Source of the DNA: Bacteroidia bacterium
Lineage (GTDB): Bacteria > Bacteroidota > Bacteroidia > SpSt-205
Length of the DNA stretch: 64,000 nt
Direction of reading: 5' to 3'
NCBI GenBank assembly: GCA_026003215.1
Contig: BPGV01000001.1
Location: 1,703,729 to 1,767,728 of the forward strand
Part shown: positions 28,004-36,515 of the stretch, in pieces
Layout: every line of letters begins with the position of its first letter
How positions within the stretch are numbered: the first letter of the stretch is position 1
Position numbers and translations under genes: made by a program
Notes under the pieces: generated by a model
Told to the model about the DNA's origin: nothing
The model's database searches: none
What the model saw: only the letters and a program-made list of their open reading frames with translations

Positions 28004-28305
28004 CGCAGTTGGGCCAGTTTAGCTAAGCCTAAGTCTTCGTGTAGACGGAAGATGCGCACCGTCAACGCCAGCCCGATAACGGCTTCTACGGCGGCTAAGC
28101 ATATCCCAAATAGCACAAACATGGCGCCCGTGGGGTCGTTGTGATACCGGGAAAAGGCAATAAAGTTGAGGTTAGCGGCATTCAGGAGCAGTTCGATCGC
28201 CAGGAAAGAGAGGAGGAGGTTTCGGCGCAGGAGTAGCCCTAAAAGCCCCAAGCTAAAAATGCCGCCAGCTAAGGTCAGGACGGCGTACAGCAGTTCAACT
28301 TTCAT
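27997..28305 (-). CDS. nuoK: NADH-quinone oxidoreductase subunit K (NuoK)
   Basis: A 102-residue membrane subunit of complex I with three helices. The two conserved membrane glutamates are visible in FLAIELLLNAANLNF and AAVEAVIGLAL. The ATG at MKVELLYAVL overlaps the true stop of nuoJ (28295-28297), and its stop overlaps the nuoL start. The length is exactly typical. Confidence 0.96.
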   Translation of the reverse strand: MKVELLYAVLTLAGGIFSLGLLGLLLRRNLLLSFLAIELLLNAANLNFIAFSRYHNDPTGAMFVLFGICLAAVEAVIGLALTVRIFRLHEDLGLAKLAQLRW

Positions 28306-28832
28306 GGGTATGGCGTTTTTGGACGAGGAGAGACGCACCTATCAGACCGACGAGGAGGGTAATGGAGAGCACTTCAAAGGGGAATGCATAAGCGGTAAAG
28401 AGGGTCTTGCCGATAGGGGGGGAGCGTGCCAAAGAGGTAAGGTAGGCTGGTGTCCTGCTCGGGGCGGGCTTCTTGAGCGGAGGGGAGGGTCATCAGTGCT
28501 GTGAGGGCATACCCTAAGAGAAGCATCCAGCCCAGCGCTATGCCGATGCTGCCATAAAGAGCCAAGCCACGAGGTAAAGGCGGAATATCCGCTGGGCTTA
28601 GGTTGATGAGCATCACTACAAAAAGGAAGGTCACCAGGATAGCACCAGCATACACAATCACCTGCATAGCACCGATGTATTCAGCACCCAGCAGGAAGTA
28701 GATCCCCGCCAGTCCTACCATGGCTTTGACGAGGGCGAGCACAGCGTATACGGGGTCACGCAAGGTCACAGCTAAGCCGCCCCCTACCAAAGCCAATAAC
28801 CCAAATAGCCCTAAGCCTATCAAGGTCAGCAC
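28295..28832 (-). CDS. nuoJ: NADH-quinone oxidoreductase subunit J (NuoJ), frameshifted in a G7 run
   Basis: A membrane subunit of complex I of about 178 residues. The GTG start lies 4 nt after TATGTTTG. The first 130 residues are typical (YIGAMQVIVYAGAILVTFLF). At a run of seven Gs on the plus strand (28416-28422) the frame shifts and stops at 28374. With six Gs the frame continues as IGKTLFTAYAFPFEVLSI and LLVGLIGAS, the normal NuoJ end, and stops at 28295 overlapping nuoK. The defect sits in a homopolymer, so sequencing error is likely, though slippage in vivo is possible. Confidence 0.88.
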
Positions 28833-28836
28833 CCCA

Positions 28837-28844
28837 CAAACATA
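28837..28844 (-). promoter_or_regulatory. -7 element TATGTTTG for nuoJKL
   Basis: A perfect TAnnTTTG box 4 nt before the GTG of nuoJ. The complex I membrane genes start transcription here, back to back with tRNA-Lys. Confidence 0.6.
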
Positions 28845-28858
28845 CCCCAAAAATGTCG

Positions 28859-28866
28859 TACCTTCG
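28859..28866 (+). promoter_or_regulatory. -7-like element TACCTTCG for tRNA-Lys
   Basis: A one-base variant of the consensus that ends 4 nt before the mature 5' base of tRNA-Lys, so transcription may begin at or very near the mature end. Confidence 0.45.
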
Positions 28867-28870
28867 CTTT

Positions 28871-28942
28871 GTCCCCATAGCTCAGCGGTAGAGCAGCGGA
28901 TTCTTAATCCGCGGGCCGCAGGTTCGAATCCTGCTGGGGACA
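28871..28942 (+). tRNA. tRNA-Lys (CTT)
   Basis: The acceptor GTCCCCA pairs with TGGGGAC. The anticodon stem GCGGA/TCCGC encloses loop TTCTTAA with anticodon CTT. The T arm contains GGTTCGAATCC. CCA is not encoded. It lies between the divergent nuoJ and porU genes. Confidence 0.96.
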
Positions 28943-28953
28943 CGAGGGGTGTG

Positions 28954-28961
28954 TATATTTG
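28954..28961 (+). promoter_or_regulatory. -7 element TATATTTG for porU
   Basis: A perfect TAnnTTTG box only 3 nt before the GTG start at 28965 and 11 nt after tRNA-Lys. Confidence 0.6.
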
Positions 28962-28964
28962 CTT

Positions 28965-31900
28965 GTGCGATTGCGGTGGGAAATAGGCTTGCTGCTCTGC
29001 GGCTTTTTGTGGGCCCAAAAGGCTATCGCTGACCCTTTTCTCCCCGAGCTCCTACCTGCAGCCCTTTACGAATACCCAGGGCATTATACGCTAAAAGTGC
29101 AAGGCGGTGGGGTTTTTCGGGATAGCATGGGGGACTTCCGAGCGTGGGCTGCGCGTATCCCTTGGGCTGAGGGCCAAGAATGGTACCCCGCAGAAGCTAT
29201 TCAGCTCTCGGAGCCGCTCTGGTACCAGAAACAGCCTGTGCAGCAGGTATATGTGTATAAGTGGCAACTGCACCGTTCGGGGCAGCGGCTTCGGCTGTGG
29301 GCAGAGCCGCCTTCTTATAAGCTTCTCCCGGCCCTTGCTCCGGCCTTGCGGACGAGTTCGGGGAGTTTTGCGGCGCAGTCGGTGCTGGCCTCGGGGCGGT
29401 GGTATAAGGTGGCTACGGGTTCTGCAGGGGTGTATCGGGTCACAACGCAAACCTTGCGGGCGCTGGGCATAGACCCAGCCTCGGTAAATCCCCGGGACTT
29501 TCGGGTGTATGGCCAAGTGGGCGGACTCCTTCCCCAAGAGAATGCTACCCCCCCGCCCGACGACCTGGTGGAGTTGCCGGTGTATTTTCCAGGGGAAGCC
29601 GATGGTCGCTGGGACGAAGGCGATGCCGCCTACTTTTGGGCCGACTCCCCGGATAGTTGGTATTCGCTTACGGGGCAGCCCCTGAGACCGTACTTCCACC
29701 TCAAAAATCCTTATACGGATAGCTGCTTTTACTTCCTCACTTTTGACTTAGGCCCGGGGCGACGCATAAGCACGCAAACACCGCCCGCAGGCCCTTTTAT
29801 TCCGCGCACGCAGGGCCTGACCCTATTCTTTTACGAGCGGGAACTCACGAACATCCTGGAGTCAGGACGGGTATGGCTGGGCGAAAAGCTTACTCCCCTG
29901 GAGCCTACCCTTTCTCTCACGCTCCCCGTTCCTGCGATGGATAGCCTTTATCTGCGGGTCCAACTTGCTGCCAGTAGCCTTACTCCCAATGTTATTAGCG
30001 GGTCGTGGGCTGGGACGCCCTTAGGCAGTGTGAATATCGCGGCGCTTCCTGGCCCAGCGGATAACTACCAAGCGCGCTGGGGTGTCCTTACCCGCTCGCT
30101 GTATAATACACCAGCAAATCCCACCCTGACCCTGAGCTACAGCGGGAATGGACAAGGATATCTGGATTTTATAGAGGTGATAGGCTGGCACACACTGGCG
30201 TGGTCGGGTGGACAGTATGTGTTTTACCTGCCACCTGGGGGGCCGTGGCAAGCCGAAGTGCAGGCTTCCGCTGTGCCGCTGGTGTGGGATGTGACAAATG
30301 CCACAAGTCCGGAAGCGCTCTCCCTGACCGCAATAGCGGGAGGCTTTTCTTTTATAGCTCGGGGGGATACCCTGCGGCGCTTCTGCGTATTTGCGCCGGA
30401 AGCGGGGTTAGACGCTCGGCCGGTGGGCAGCGTTCCTAACCAAAACCTCCATGCCCTGCAGGGTATTCGTTTTGTTGTAGCTACCACGGCTGCCCAAGCC
30501 TCTCTGGCTCAGCGCTTTTGTGACCTGCATCCCGAAGCCGGCCCCTGCATAGTCGTCACAGAGGAAGTGTTGTATAACGAGTTTTCGGGCGGACGGCCTG
30601 ACATCTGTGCCTTGCGAAACTTTCTCCGGATGCTCTACGTGCGGGCCTCTACCCCGGACCAAATGCCCCGCTACCTCCTTATAGTCGGCGCGGCCAGCTA
30701 TGACTTCCGCGAAAAAAGGCCCACTCTTTTCCCTACCTACCAAAGCCGTGAAGGTTTTTACCCGCCTACCTCCTATGGAAGCGATGATTTCTTTGGGTTC
30801 TTGGATGATAATGAGGGCTTTTGGGGCGAAGGCCCCGCTGTATCTATCTATGACCCCCGCGACCGCTCCCTCCAATCCCACCTCTTGGATATCGCTGTCA
30901 CCCGCATCCCTACCTATTCTCTAAGTGATTTGGAAAACTATCTCCAAAAACTCACCGACTACCTCCAAAATCCTACTACTCGCGGACCTTGGCTGGGGAA
31001 AATAGTGTTTTTTAGTGATTATAAAGATGGGGGGGAGCATACTCGTCAAGCCGAACAGCTGGCTACCCAGATAGCCCAGCAAATCCCCTACTTGGATATG
31101 GCCAAAATCTATTTGGACCGGTATCCTGCGCAGCCCCGCGCCTCCGGATTGGTGTTTCCTGAGGCACAGCAGGCCCTTTTAGCTCAGCTGAACCAAGGTG
31201 CGTTTATCGCCCACTACGTAGGCCATGGAAACGAATACACGCTCCAAGGTTTTGAGTTTTTCCCTATTGCTGTCGTGCGCCAGCTCATGAATACCCACCG
31301 GTACCTCTTTTTTGTCACCGCTACATGCGAGTGGAGTAAGTGGGATGCCCCCTCCATCCGCAGCGGCGGGATAGAAGCCCTCTTTCTGCCGCAGAGAGGC
31401 GCCATAGGCCTCCTCACCTCTACACGCAAGGTCTTTTCTTCGCTCAACTTTGCCCTCAGCCAAAACTTTTATCAAGAACTCTCCGAAGAGATAGGCCCCC
31501 AACGCATAGTACGCCTCGGCCACCTAATGCAAGGCACGAAAAACCGTAGCTGGGGCGGCGGCATGGCTATCAATACGCGTTCTTATGCGTTCTTAGGGGA
31601 CCCGCTCCTGCCCTTAGGTACGCCGATGTATAATGTACGGGTGACAGAGATAGGCATAGGTCCCCCTTCGGCTACCCAGCCCGATACCCTGCGTCCCCTC
31701 CGCCCCGTCCGCATCCAAGGGGAGATCGTAGACAGCTTGGGTAATCCCGTCACAGATTTTCAGGGCGAAGTGACCATTCGCGTATGGGATAAATCGCTGA
31801 CCTTACAAACGCTAATCAGTCGCACAAGCTTTTCCGCCCGGGAGATACTCCTTTTTAGTGGGGTCGCTACGGTGCAAAATGGCACCTTCTCGCTGACTTT

Positions 31901-32690
31901 TTACCTACCTGTGGATATTATCCCGCAGCCGGGGTGGGGGCGCGTTTCCCTGTGGGCGCAAGCTCCTGATGGACGGACCGCCGCCGGAGCCGAGACGCGC
32001 TTTATTATCTGCTGCCCCGATACCCTCCCGCCCAACCTCCCCCCGCCCACCATACGCCTCTACATCAACGACACCACTTGGGTAAGTGGTTCTTGGACGC
32101 ATCCTAATCCCCTCTTGATTGCTTACCTCTATGATAGCTTGGGCATCAATCTTTCTTCGTTGGCGGTGGGACGTGAGCTCAAAGCTACCCTGAATGACAA
32201 GGAGTACTTCCTCAGCGCGTATTACCAGGGCAAAAGAGACCATCCCAACGAGGGCAAAGTAGAATATCGTTTCACCGACCTACCGGAGGGCGAGTATCGC
32301 TTGCGTTTGCGGGCCTATAACCTCGCCGGGCAGGAAGGTTCCGCCGAAACCGCCTTCTATGTTGCAGAGGTAGGGCGCCTCAAAATCGGTCGCCTCTTCA
32401 ACTACCCTAACCCCTTTACCACCGCCACCCGCTTTTTCTTTGAGCATAACCAGCCCGGCCAGCCCTTAGAAGCGCGCGTGCTCATCTACACCGTCACGGG
32501 CCGGCTGGTGCAGGTGCTCTCCAGCCGCATAGACACCCGTACCAACCTATCGCAAGACCTTTTCTGGGATGGGCTGGACCAATACGGCGATCGGTTGGGC
32601 CGGGGGGTGTATATCTACCGCTTAGAGGTGCGCAATCCCCTCACCGGCGAGACGGCCCACGCGCAGGAAAAGCTCGTCCTCTTGCGCTAA
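28965..32690 (+). CDS. porU: type IX secretion system sortase PorU
   Basis: A 1241-residue C25-type cysteine protease-like sortase that removes the C-terminal signal of type IX cargo and attaches the cargo at the cell surface. A signal peptide is followed by the family region GRWYKVATGSAGVYRV and FRVYGQVGGLLP. The C25 domain starts near RYLLIVGAASYDF. The catalytic His is in HYVGHGNEYTL (about residue 752) and the Cys in FVTATCEWSKW (about 787). A C-terminal sorting-type domain is present (FNYPNPFTTATRF, then LGRGVYIYRLE). The usual neighbour porV is absent; ispG follows instead. Confidence 0.93.
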   Translation: MRLRWEIGLLLCGFLWAQKAIADPFLPELLPAALYEYPGHYTLKVQGGGVFRDSMGDFRAWAARIPWAEGQEWYPAEAIQLSEPLWYQKQPVQQVYVYKWQLHRSGQRLRLWAEPPSYKLLPALAPALRTSSGSFAAQSVLASGRWYKVATGSAGVYRVTTQTLRALGIDPASVNPRDFRVYGQVGGLLPQENATPPPDDLVELPVYFPGEADGRWDEGDAAYFWADSPDSWYSLTGQPLRPYFHLKNPYTDSCFYFLTFDLGPGRRISTQTPPAGPFIPRTQGLTLFFYERELTNILESGRVWLGEKLTPLEPTLSLTLPVPAMDSLYLRVQLAASSLTPNVISGSWAGTPLGSVNIAALPGPADNYQARWGVLTRSLYNTPANPTLTLSYSGNGQGYLDFIEVIGWHTLAWSGGQYVFYLPPGGPWQAEVQASAVPLVWDVTNATSPEALSLTAIAGGFSFIARGDTLRRFCVFAPEAGLDARPVGSVPNQNLHALQGIRFVVATTAAQASLAQRFCDLHPEAGPCIVVTEEVLYNEFSGGRPDICALRNFLRMLYVRASTPDQMPRYLLIVGAASYDFREKRPTLFPTYQSREGFYPPTSYGSDDFFGFLDDNEGFWGEGPAVSIYDPRDRSLQSHLLDIAVTRIPTYSLSDLENYLQKLTDYLQNPTTRGPWLGKIVFFSDYKDGGEHTRQAEQLATQIAQQIPYLDMAKIYLDRYPAQPRASGLVFPEAQQALLAQLNQGAFIAHYVGHGNEYTLQGFEFFPIAVVRQLMNTHRYLFFVTATCEWSKWDAPSIRSGGIEALFLPQRGAIGLLTSTRKVFSSLNFALSQNFYQELSEEIGPQRIVRLGHLMQGTKNRSWGGGMAINTRSYAFLGDPLLPLGTPMYNVRVTEIGIGPPSATQPDTLRPLRPVRIQGEIVDSLGNPVTDFQGEVTIRVWDKSLTLQTLISRTSFSAREILLFSGVATVQNGTFSLTFYLPVDIIPQPGWGRVSLWAQAPDGRTAAGAETRFIICCPDTLPPNLPPPTIRLYINDTTWVSGSWTHPNPLLIAYLYDSLGINLSSLAVGRELKATLNDKEYFLSAYYQGKRDHPNEGKVEYRFTDLPEGEYRLRLRAYNLAGQEGSAETAFYVAEVGRLKIGRLFNYPNPFTTATRFFFEHNQPGQPLEARVLIYTVTGRLVQVLSSRIDTRTNLSQDLFWDGLDQYGDRLGRGVYIYRLEVRNPLTGETAHAQEKLVLLR

Positions 32691-32717
32691 GTCCCCTGTT
32701 TTTGTTTTCTTTGAGCG

Positions 32718-34721
32718 GTGCTGCCCGAGCTGCAAGCCTATTATACGTCGTTGGTGGCGCCTAAGCGCCTCTCGACGATAGAGGTGCCGATTGGGGATGT
32801 GCCCGTAGGCGGCAAAAACCCCATTCGCATCCAGACCATGACCACCACCGACACCTTGGATATTGACGCTACTGTGCACCAAGTACTCCTTCTGGCCGAA
32901 GCCGGCGCAGAATACGTACGCATCACTGCCCCCAGCCAACGCGAAGCCGAAGCCCTGTCCGACATCAAAAAGCAGGTGCGTGCCGCTGGCTGTCGCGTGC
33001 CCCTCGTAGCCGATATCCACTTCACGCCCAAAGCCGCAGAAGTAGCTGCCCGCATCGTCGAAAAAGTCCGCATCAACCCCGGCAACTACGCCGACAAAAA
33101 GCGGTTTGAACAGCGTACCTACACCGACGCCGAATATGAGGCCGAGCTCCAGCGCATCTATGAGCGCTTCGCCCCACTGGTCCGCATCTGTAAAGAATAC
33201 GGTACCGCCCTGCGCATAGGGGTCAATCACGGTTCGCTTTCGGACCGTATCCTCAACCGCTATGGGGATACGCCGGAAGGGATGGTGGAGTCGGCGATGG
33301 AGTTTCTGCGCATTTGTGAGGCGGAGGGCTTCTATCAAGTGGTTATCTCCATGAAGGCCTCCAATCCGGCGGTGATGGTGGCGGCTTATCGCCACTTGGT
33401 GGCGCGGCTGCGGGCCCATGGACGCCTTTACCCTATCCATCTCGGCGTTACCGAAGCGGGCGATGGCAGCGATGGCCGCATCAAGTCCGCCTTGGGGATT
33501 GAAGCCCTCCTCTTGGATGGGATTGGGGATACCGTGCGGGTCTCCCTCACCGAACCCCCCGAAAATGAACTCCCCACTTGCCGCGCTCTGGTGAGCTTTG
33601 CTGAAACTTACCGCGATACGGCCCTCCCTCTACCCGAACCTACCTGGCCTACGCAGGGCCTCCAGTACGAACGCTTCGCAGCTTATGCCGTGCACAAAAT
33701 AGGCGCCACCGAACCCGCTATCGTAATCGCCGACCATAGCCAAGACCCCACCGGCCTCCTCCTCTACGGCGGCGAACAAACCCCCGACTTTATCTATGTG
33801 GGCGATACGGTGCCTGAGTCCCCCCCGCCTATTCCCCTCATTTATGAGGCGCCTATCTGGGAGAAAGTGGCTCGGCCGCAGGATACGCCTTTTTTCCCTT
33901 CCCTTGAGCGCTGGCGAGCAGCGTCCTTACGCCATCCCACCCTCAACTGGGTGGCTCTTCGACCCGCAGACCTTCAGGGGGCTGACCTGAGTTTCCTCCA
34001 CGACCCTACGGTGGTGTGGGTACTTGAGGTAGAGGGGCCTCTTCCGGGTAGAGCCATCCGCTGGATGCGTTTATACGCCGCAGAGAAGGGGTATCGGCCG
34101 CCTATGGTGCCCCGTCTCCTCTTACCTCCACCGAAGAGTAGCCCTGAGCCTCGTCCTGCCCATGCTATAGCCGTAGAAATGGCTTGTCAGGTGAGCCCTT
34201 TCTTGCTGGATGGCTTAGTGGATGGACTCTGGTTGTATGTGCCGGGGCGACCGCCCGCCGTAGGGGTGCGCCTGGCGTTTGACCTGCTACAGGCCGCTCG
34301 GCTGCGGATTACCCGTACCGATTACATCGCGTGCCCCTCCTGTGGGCGCACCCTCTTTAACTTAGAGGAGGTCACCGCTCGCATCCGGGCAAAGACCCAT
34401 CACCTCAAAGGCGTCAAAATCGCTATCATGGGCTGCATCGTGAATGGCCCCGGCGAGATGGCCGATGCCGACTACGGCTATGTAGGGGCTGGCCCCGGTA
34501 CTATCCATCTCTACCGGGGCAAGGAGATCGTACGCAAAGGTGTCCGCGAAGAAGAAGCCTTGGAAGCGCTGATTGAGCTTATTCGCGCGGATGGGCGGTG
34601 GATTGCCCCCCCGGAAAGGCCCGACTTAGCCGCAGCGCCCCTTGCTCCAGCATCTCCAGCGGACGAGCCAAGCACACCCGCAGCCACCCCGGATCGTACC
34701 CATCGTGATAAAACGGACTAA
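32718..34721 (+). CDS. ispG: 4-hydroxy-3-methylbut-2-enyl diphosphate synthase IspG, long form
   Basis: A 667-residue enzyme of the MEP isoprenoid pathway, converting MEcPP to HMBPP with a 4Fe-4S cluster. This is the long three-domain form with an extra domain between barrel and cluster domains, known in Bacteroidota, Chlamydiae and plants. The barrel begins with the conserved PIRIQTMTTTDT. Cluster ligands are in YIACPSCGRTLF and IAIMGCIVNGPGEM. The GTG start is 4 nt after a TTTCTTTG box. The last ~40 residues are Pro/Ala-rich and overlap the convergent aminotransferase gene by 143 bp. Confidence 0.95.
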   Translation: MLPELQAYYTSLVAPKRLSTIEVPIGDVPVGGKNPIRIQTMTTTDTLDIDATVHQVLLLAEAGAEYVRITAPSQREAEALSDIKKQVRAAGCRVPLVADIHFTPKAAEVAARIVEKVRINPGNYADKKRFEQRTYTDAEYEAELQRIYERFAPLVRICKEYGTALRIGVNHGSLSDRILNRYGDTPEGMVESAMEFLRICEAEGFYQVVISMKASNPAVMVAAYRHLVARLRAHGRLYPIHLGVTEAGDGSDGRIKSALGIEALLLDGIGDTVRVSLTEPPENELPTCRALVSFAETYRDTALPLPEPTWPTQGLQYERFAAYAVHKIGATEPAIVIADHSQDPTGLLLYGGEQTPDFIYVGDTVPESPPPIPLIYEAPIWEKVARPQDTPFFPSLERWRAASLRHPTLNWVALRPADLQGADLSFLHDPTVVWVLEVEGPLPGRAIRWMRLYAAEKGYRPPMVPRLLLPPPKSSPEPRPAHAIAVEMACQVSPFLLDGLVDGLWLYVPGRPPAVGVRLAFDLLQAARLRITRTDYIACPSCGRTLFNLEEVTARIRAKTHHLKGVKIAIMGCIVNGPGEMADADYGYVGAGPGTIHLYRGKEIVRKGVREEEALEALIELIRADGRWIAPPERPDLAAAPLAPASPADEPSTPAATPDRTHRDKTD

Positions 34722-35778
34722 GCGGTATCGTAGCTACCCCCCCTTCTCGGACTAAACGCTCGGCGGCTTCGGTGTCGCGCTCGGGGGAGGGAATGCGCAG
34801 AAGGAGGAAATAGGCCCCTTCCGGCGCAATAAACGCTAAATCTGTATGGGCTTGCAGCTGCTCCACGAAAAAACGGCGGCGTTCTAAGAGCGCCTGGTGA
34901 AAGTAAGTAGCTCTCTCGGGCAGGTGGCTGCTGAGGTATTGGGCTACCGCCTGCTGGAGGGGGGTCGGCGCACAAAAGGTGATAAACTGATGCGTAGTAC
35001 GCAGAGCCTCGGTGAGCGTAGGCGGCGCTAATAGGTAGCCTAAGCGCCAGCCCGTCGCCCCGACCAGTTTTCCTAAGGAACCCACCACGACCGTACGCTC
35101 CCGCAACACCGGCGATTGACGCAGGCTGAGTGGGGGCACCGCTTCTTCTCGCAAGGGGTCGGGGTGCCAGGTCATCAGCTCGTATGCTTCATCCACCACA
35201 AAGAGCAGGTGCGGATAAGTGGCCGCTAACCCCTCCAAAGCCCGTACGTCCTCGGGGTGCAAGGTACGGCCTGTGGGATTGTGGGGAAAGTTCAGCAGGA
35301 GGAGGCGCGTCCGAGAGTCTATGCGTGCGGGCAGGGCTTCCCAGGGGAAGCGCACCCCTTCCGGATGTAGGTGGAGACGGATAGGCACAGGGGTAGCGCC
35401 GGCCATCTGAATGGCGGGGAGGTAGCTATCGTAGGCGGGTTCAAAGAAGAGTACGTGGTCCCCGGGCTGGGTCAGCCCCATAATAGCCGTGAAAATCCCC
35501 TCGGTCGCCCCAGCCGTGAGGGTAATCTCCTGCTCAGGGTCATATGAGACACCAAAGAAGTGCTCGGAGAGGGCCGCCACGGCCATGCGTAGGGATTTAT
35601 CGCCCGTGGGGAGGCTGTATTGGTGGGACCCTTCCCGGGTAAAGGTATCTCGGGCTATTTGCAGGAGCGCAGGGTCGGGGTCTAACCACATCAGGCCCTG
35701 GGCTAAGTTGAGTGCGCCGTGTGCTTGGGCCAGCGCCGTCATCCGAGCGAAGATGCTCACCGTGGACCGCAGCCGCAT
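34579..35778 (-). CDS. class I/II aminotransferase, kynurenine/methionine type
   Basis: A 399-residue PLP aminotransferase of the YbdL/kynurenine-oxoglutarate transaminase subgroup. Marks are YSLPTGDKSLR, LTAGATEGIF, NFPHNPTGR, VVDEAYELM and the Schiff-base lysine in VGSLGKLVGATGWRLGYL; a C-terminal arginine region follows (LRVCLARPLEML). The start MRLRSTVSIF lies 3 nt after TACCTTCG, rejecting a longer in-frame start at 35874. Substrate specificity is not resolvable. Its 3' end overlaps ispG by 143 bp, and both ends code for conserved-looking sequence. Confidence 0.88.
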   Translation of the reverse strand: MRLRSTVSIFARMTALAQAHGALNLAQGLMWLDPDPALLQIARDTFTREGSHQYSLPTGDKSLRMAVAALSEHFFGVSYDPEQEITLTAGATEGIFTAIMGLTQPGDHVLFFEPAYDSYLPAIQMAGATPVPIRLHLHPEGVRFPWEALPARIDSRTRLLLLNFPHNPTGRTLHPEDVRALEGLAATYPHLLFVVDEAYELMTWHPDPLREEAVPPLSLRQSPVLRERTVVVGSLGKLVGATGWRLGYLLAPPTLTEALRTTHQFITFCAPTPLQQAVAQYLSSHLPERATYFHQALLERRRFFVEQLQAHTDLAFIAPEGAYFLLLRIPSPERDTEAAERLVREGGVATIPLSPFYHDGYDPGWLRVCLARPLEMLEQGALRLSRAFPGGQSTAHPRE

Positions 35779-35781
35779 GCC

Positions 35782-35789
35782 CGAAGGTA
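35782..35789 (-). promoter_or_regulatory. -7-like element TACCTTCG for the aminotransferase
   Basis: A one-base variant of TAnnTTTG 3 nt before the ATG at 35778. Confidence 0.45.
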
Positions 35790-35864
35790 GGGTATTCGGC
35801 GGCTTATTATATCTTTTTCTAAGGGGAACTGCTTTCCTTTCTCCTCCCATAGATTTGTAGGCAG

Positions 35865-36139
35865 GTGCATCCAAGCAGGGTAGGTCGTAGCGCTGACCGC
35901 CCTATTCCCGTGCTGGGAGCCCTCTGTGCGCTTGAAGACAGGGTCTGGCCAGCCGGCGCTATATTGGACATGCCCGCCGTCGGCCGCCTTGCCTTTCCCT
36001 TCTATACCCTACCGGCTGAGAGTGCCTAAAGAATGGGCTTGCGCTGTCAGCAGCGGGCGTGCATACCTATCCTCTAATCCGTACGCCCGGGGTGTATCTG
36101 CTGCTGGCTCAAGACTCGCAGGGATACGTGCGGGCTTAG
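35865..36139 (+). pseudogene. possible truncated or frameshifted small gene
   Basis: The 484 bases between the aminotransferase start and the tRNA cluster hold no convincing gene. A GTG at 35865, 7 nt after a perfect TAGATTTG box (35850-35857), opens a 54-codon frame (PVLGALCALEDRVWPAGAIL) ending at 36027. A second frame then reads NGLALSAAGVHTYPLIRTPG and ends YLLLAQDSQGYVRA at 36137, which resembles the end of a surface or sorting domain. Together they could be one gene broken near 36020. A third frame from 35926 to 36189 is also open. I cannot choose firmly between a remnant and chance. Confidence 0.3.
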
Positions 36140-36262
36140 CGAGTGCACATAGAGTAGCTCGCAGAAACGTATTTTACAGCGAGGAATAAACCTTTTACCT
36201 GAGGGAATAGTTGCTTTTTTACCTACACGCGAGATTTACCAGATCTGGGGCACGCTGGGGTG

Positions 36263-36352
36263 CGGAGAGGGGGGGATTCGAACCCCCGACCCCGATTTTG
36301 TCGGGGTACACGATTTCCAGTCGTGCCCGTTCGACCACTCCGGCACCTCTCC
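36263..36352 (-). tRNA. tRNA-Ser (GGA)
   Basis: A class II tRNA with acceptor GGAGAGG/CCTCTCC, anticodon stem CACGA/TCGTG with anticodon GGA, and a long variable arm formed by CCCCGA/TCGGGG. CCA is not encoded. It is the third tRNA of the cluster on this strand. Confidence 0.95.
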
Positions 36353-36354
36353 CG

Positions 36355-36427
36355 TGGAGAGTAGCGGACTCGAACCGCTGACCTCCAGAGTGCGATTCTG
36401 GCGCTCTACCACCTGAGCTAACTCCCC
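36355..36427 (-). tRNA. tRNA-Ala (CGC)
   Basis: Acceptor GGGGAGT/ACTCTCC, anticodon stem CCAGA/TCTGG around loop ATCGCAC giving anticodon CGC, and T arm GGTTCGAGTCC. It lies 2 nt before tRNA-Ser and 4 nt after the other alanine tRNA. Confidence 0.93.
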
Positions 36428-36431
36428 AGCG

Positions 36432-36504
36432 TGGAGGGTAGCGGAGTCGAACCGCTGGCCTCCAGCATGCCATGCTGGCGCTCTACCAACTGAGCTAACC
36501 CCCC
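36432..36504 (-). tRNA. tRNA-Ala (GGC)
   Basis: Acceptor GGGGGGT/ACCCTCC, anticodon stem CCAGC/GCTGG around loop ATGGCAT giving anticodon GGC. It is the first gene of the three-tRNA cluster, read from a TACCTTTG box 11 nt upstream. Confidence 0.95.
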
Positions 36505-36515
36505 AAAAGCAGCCG

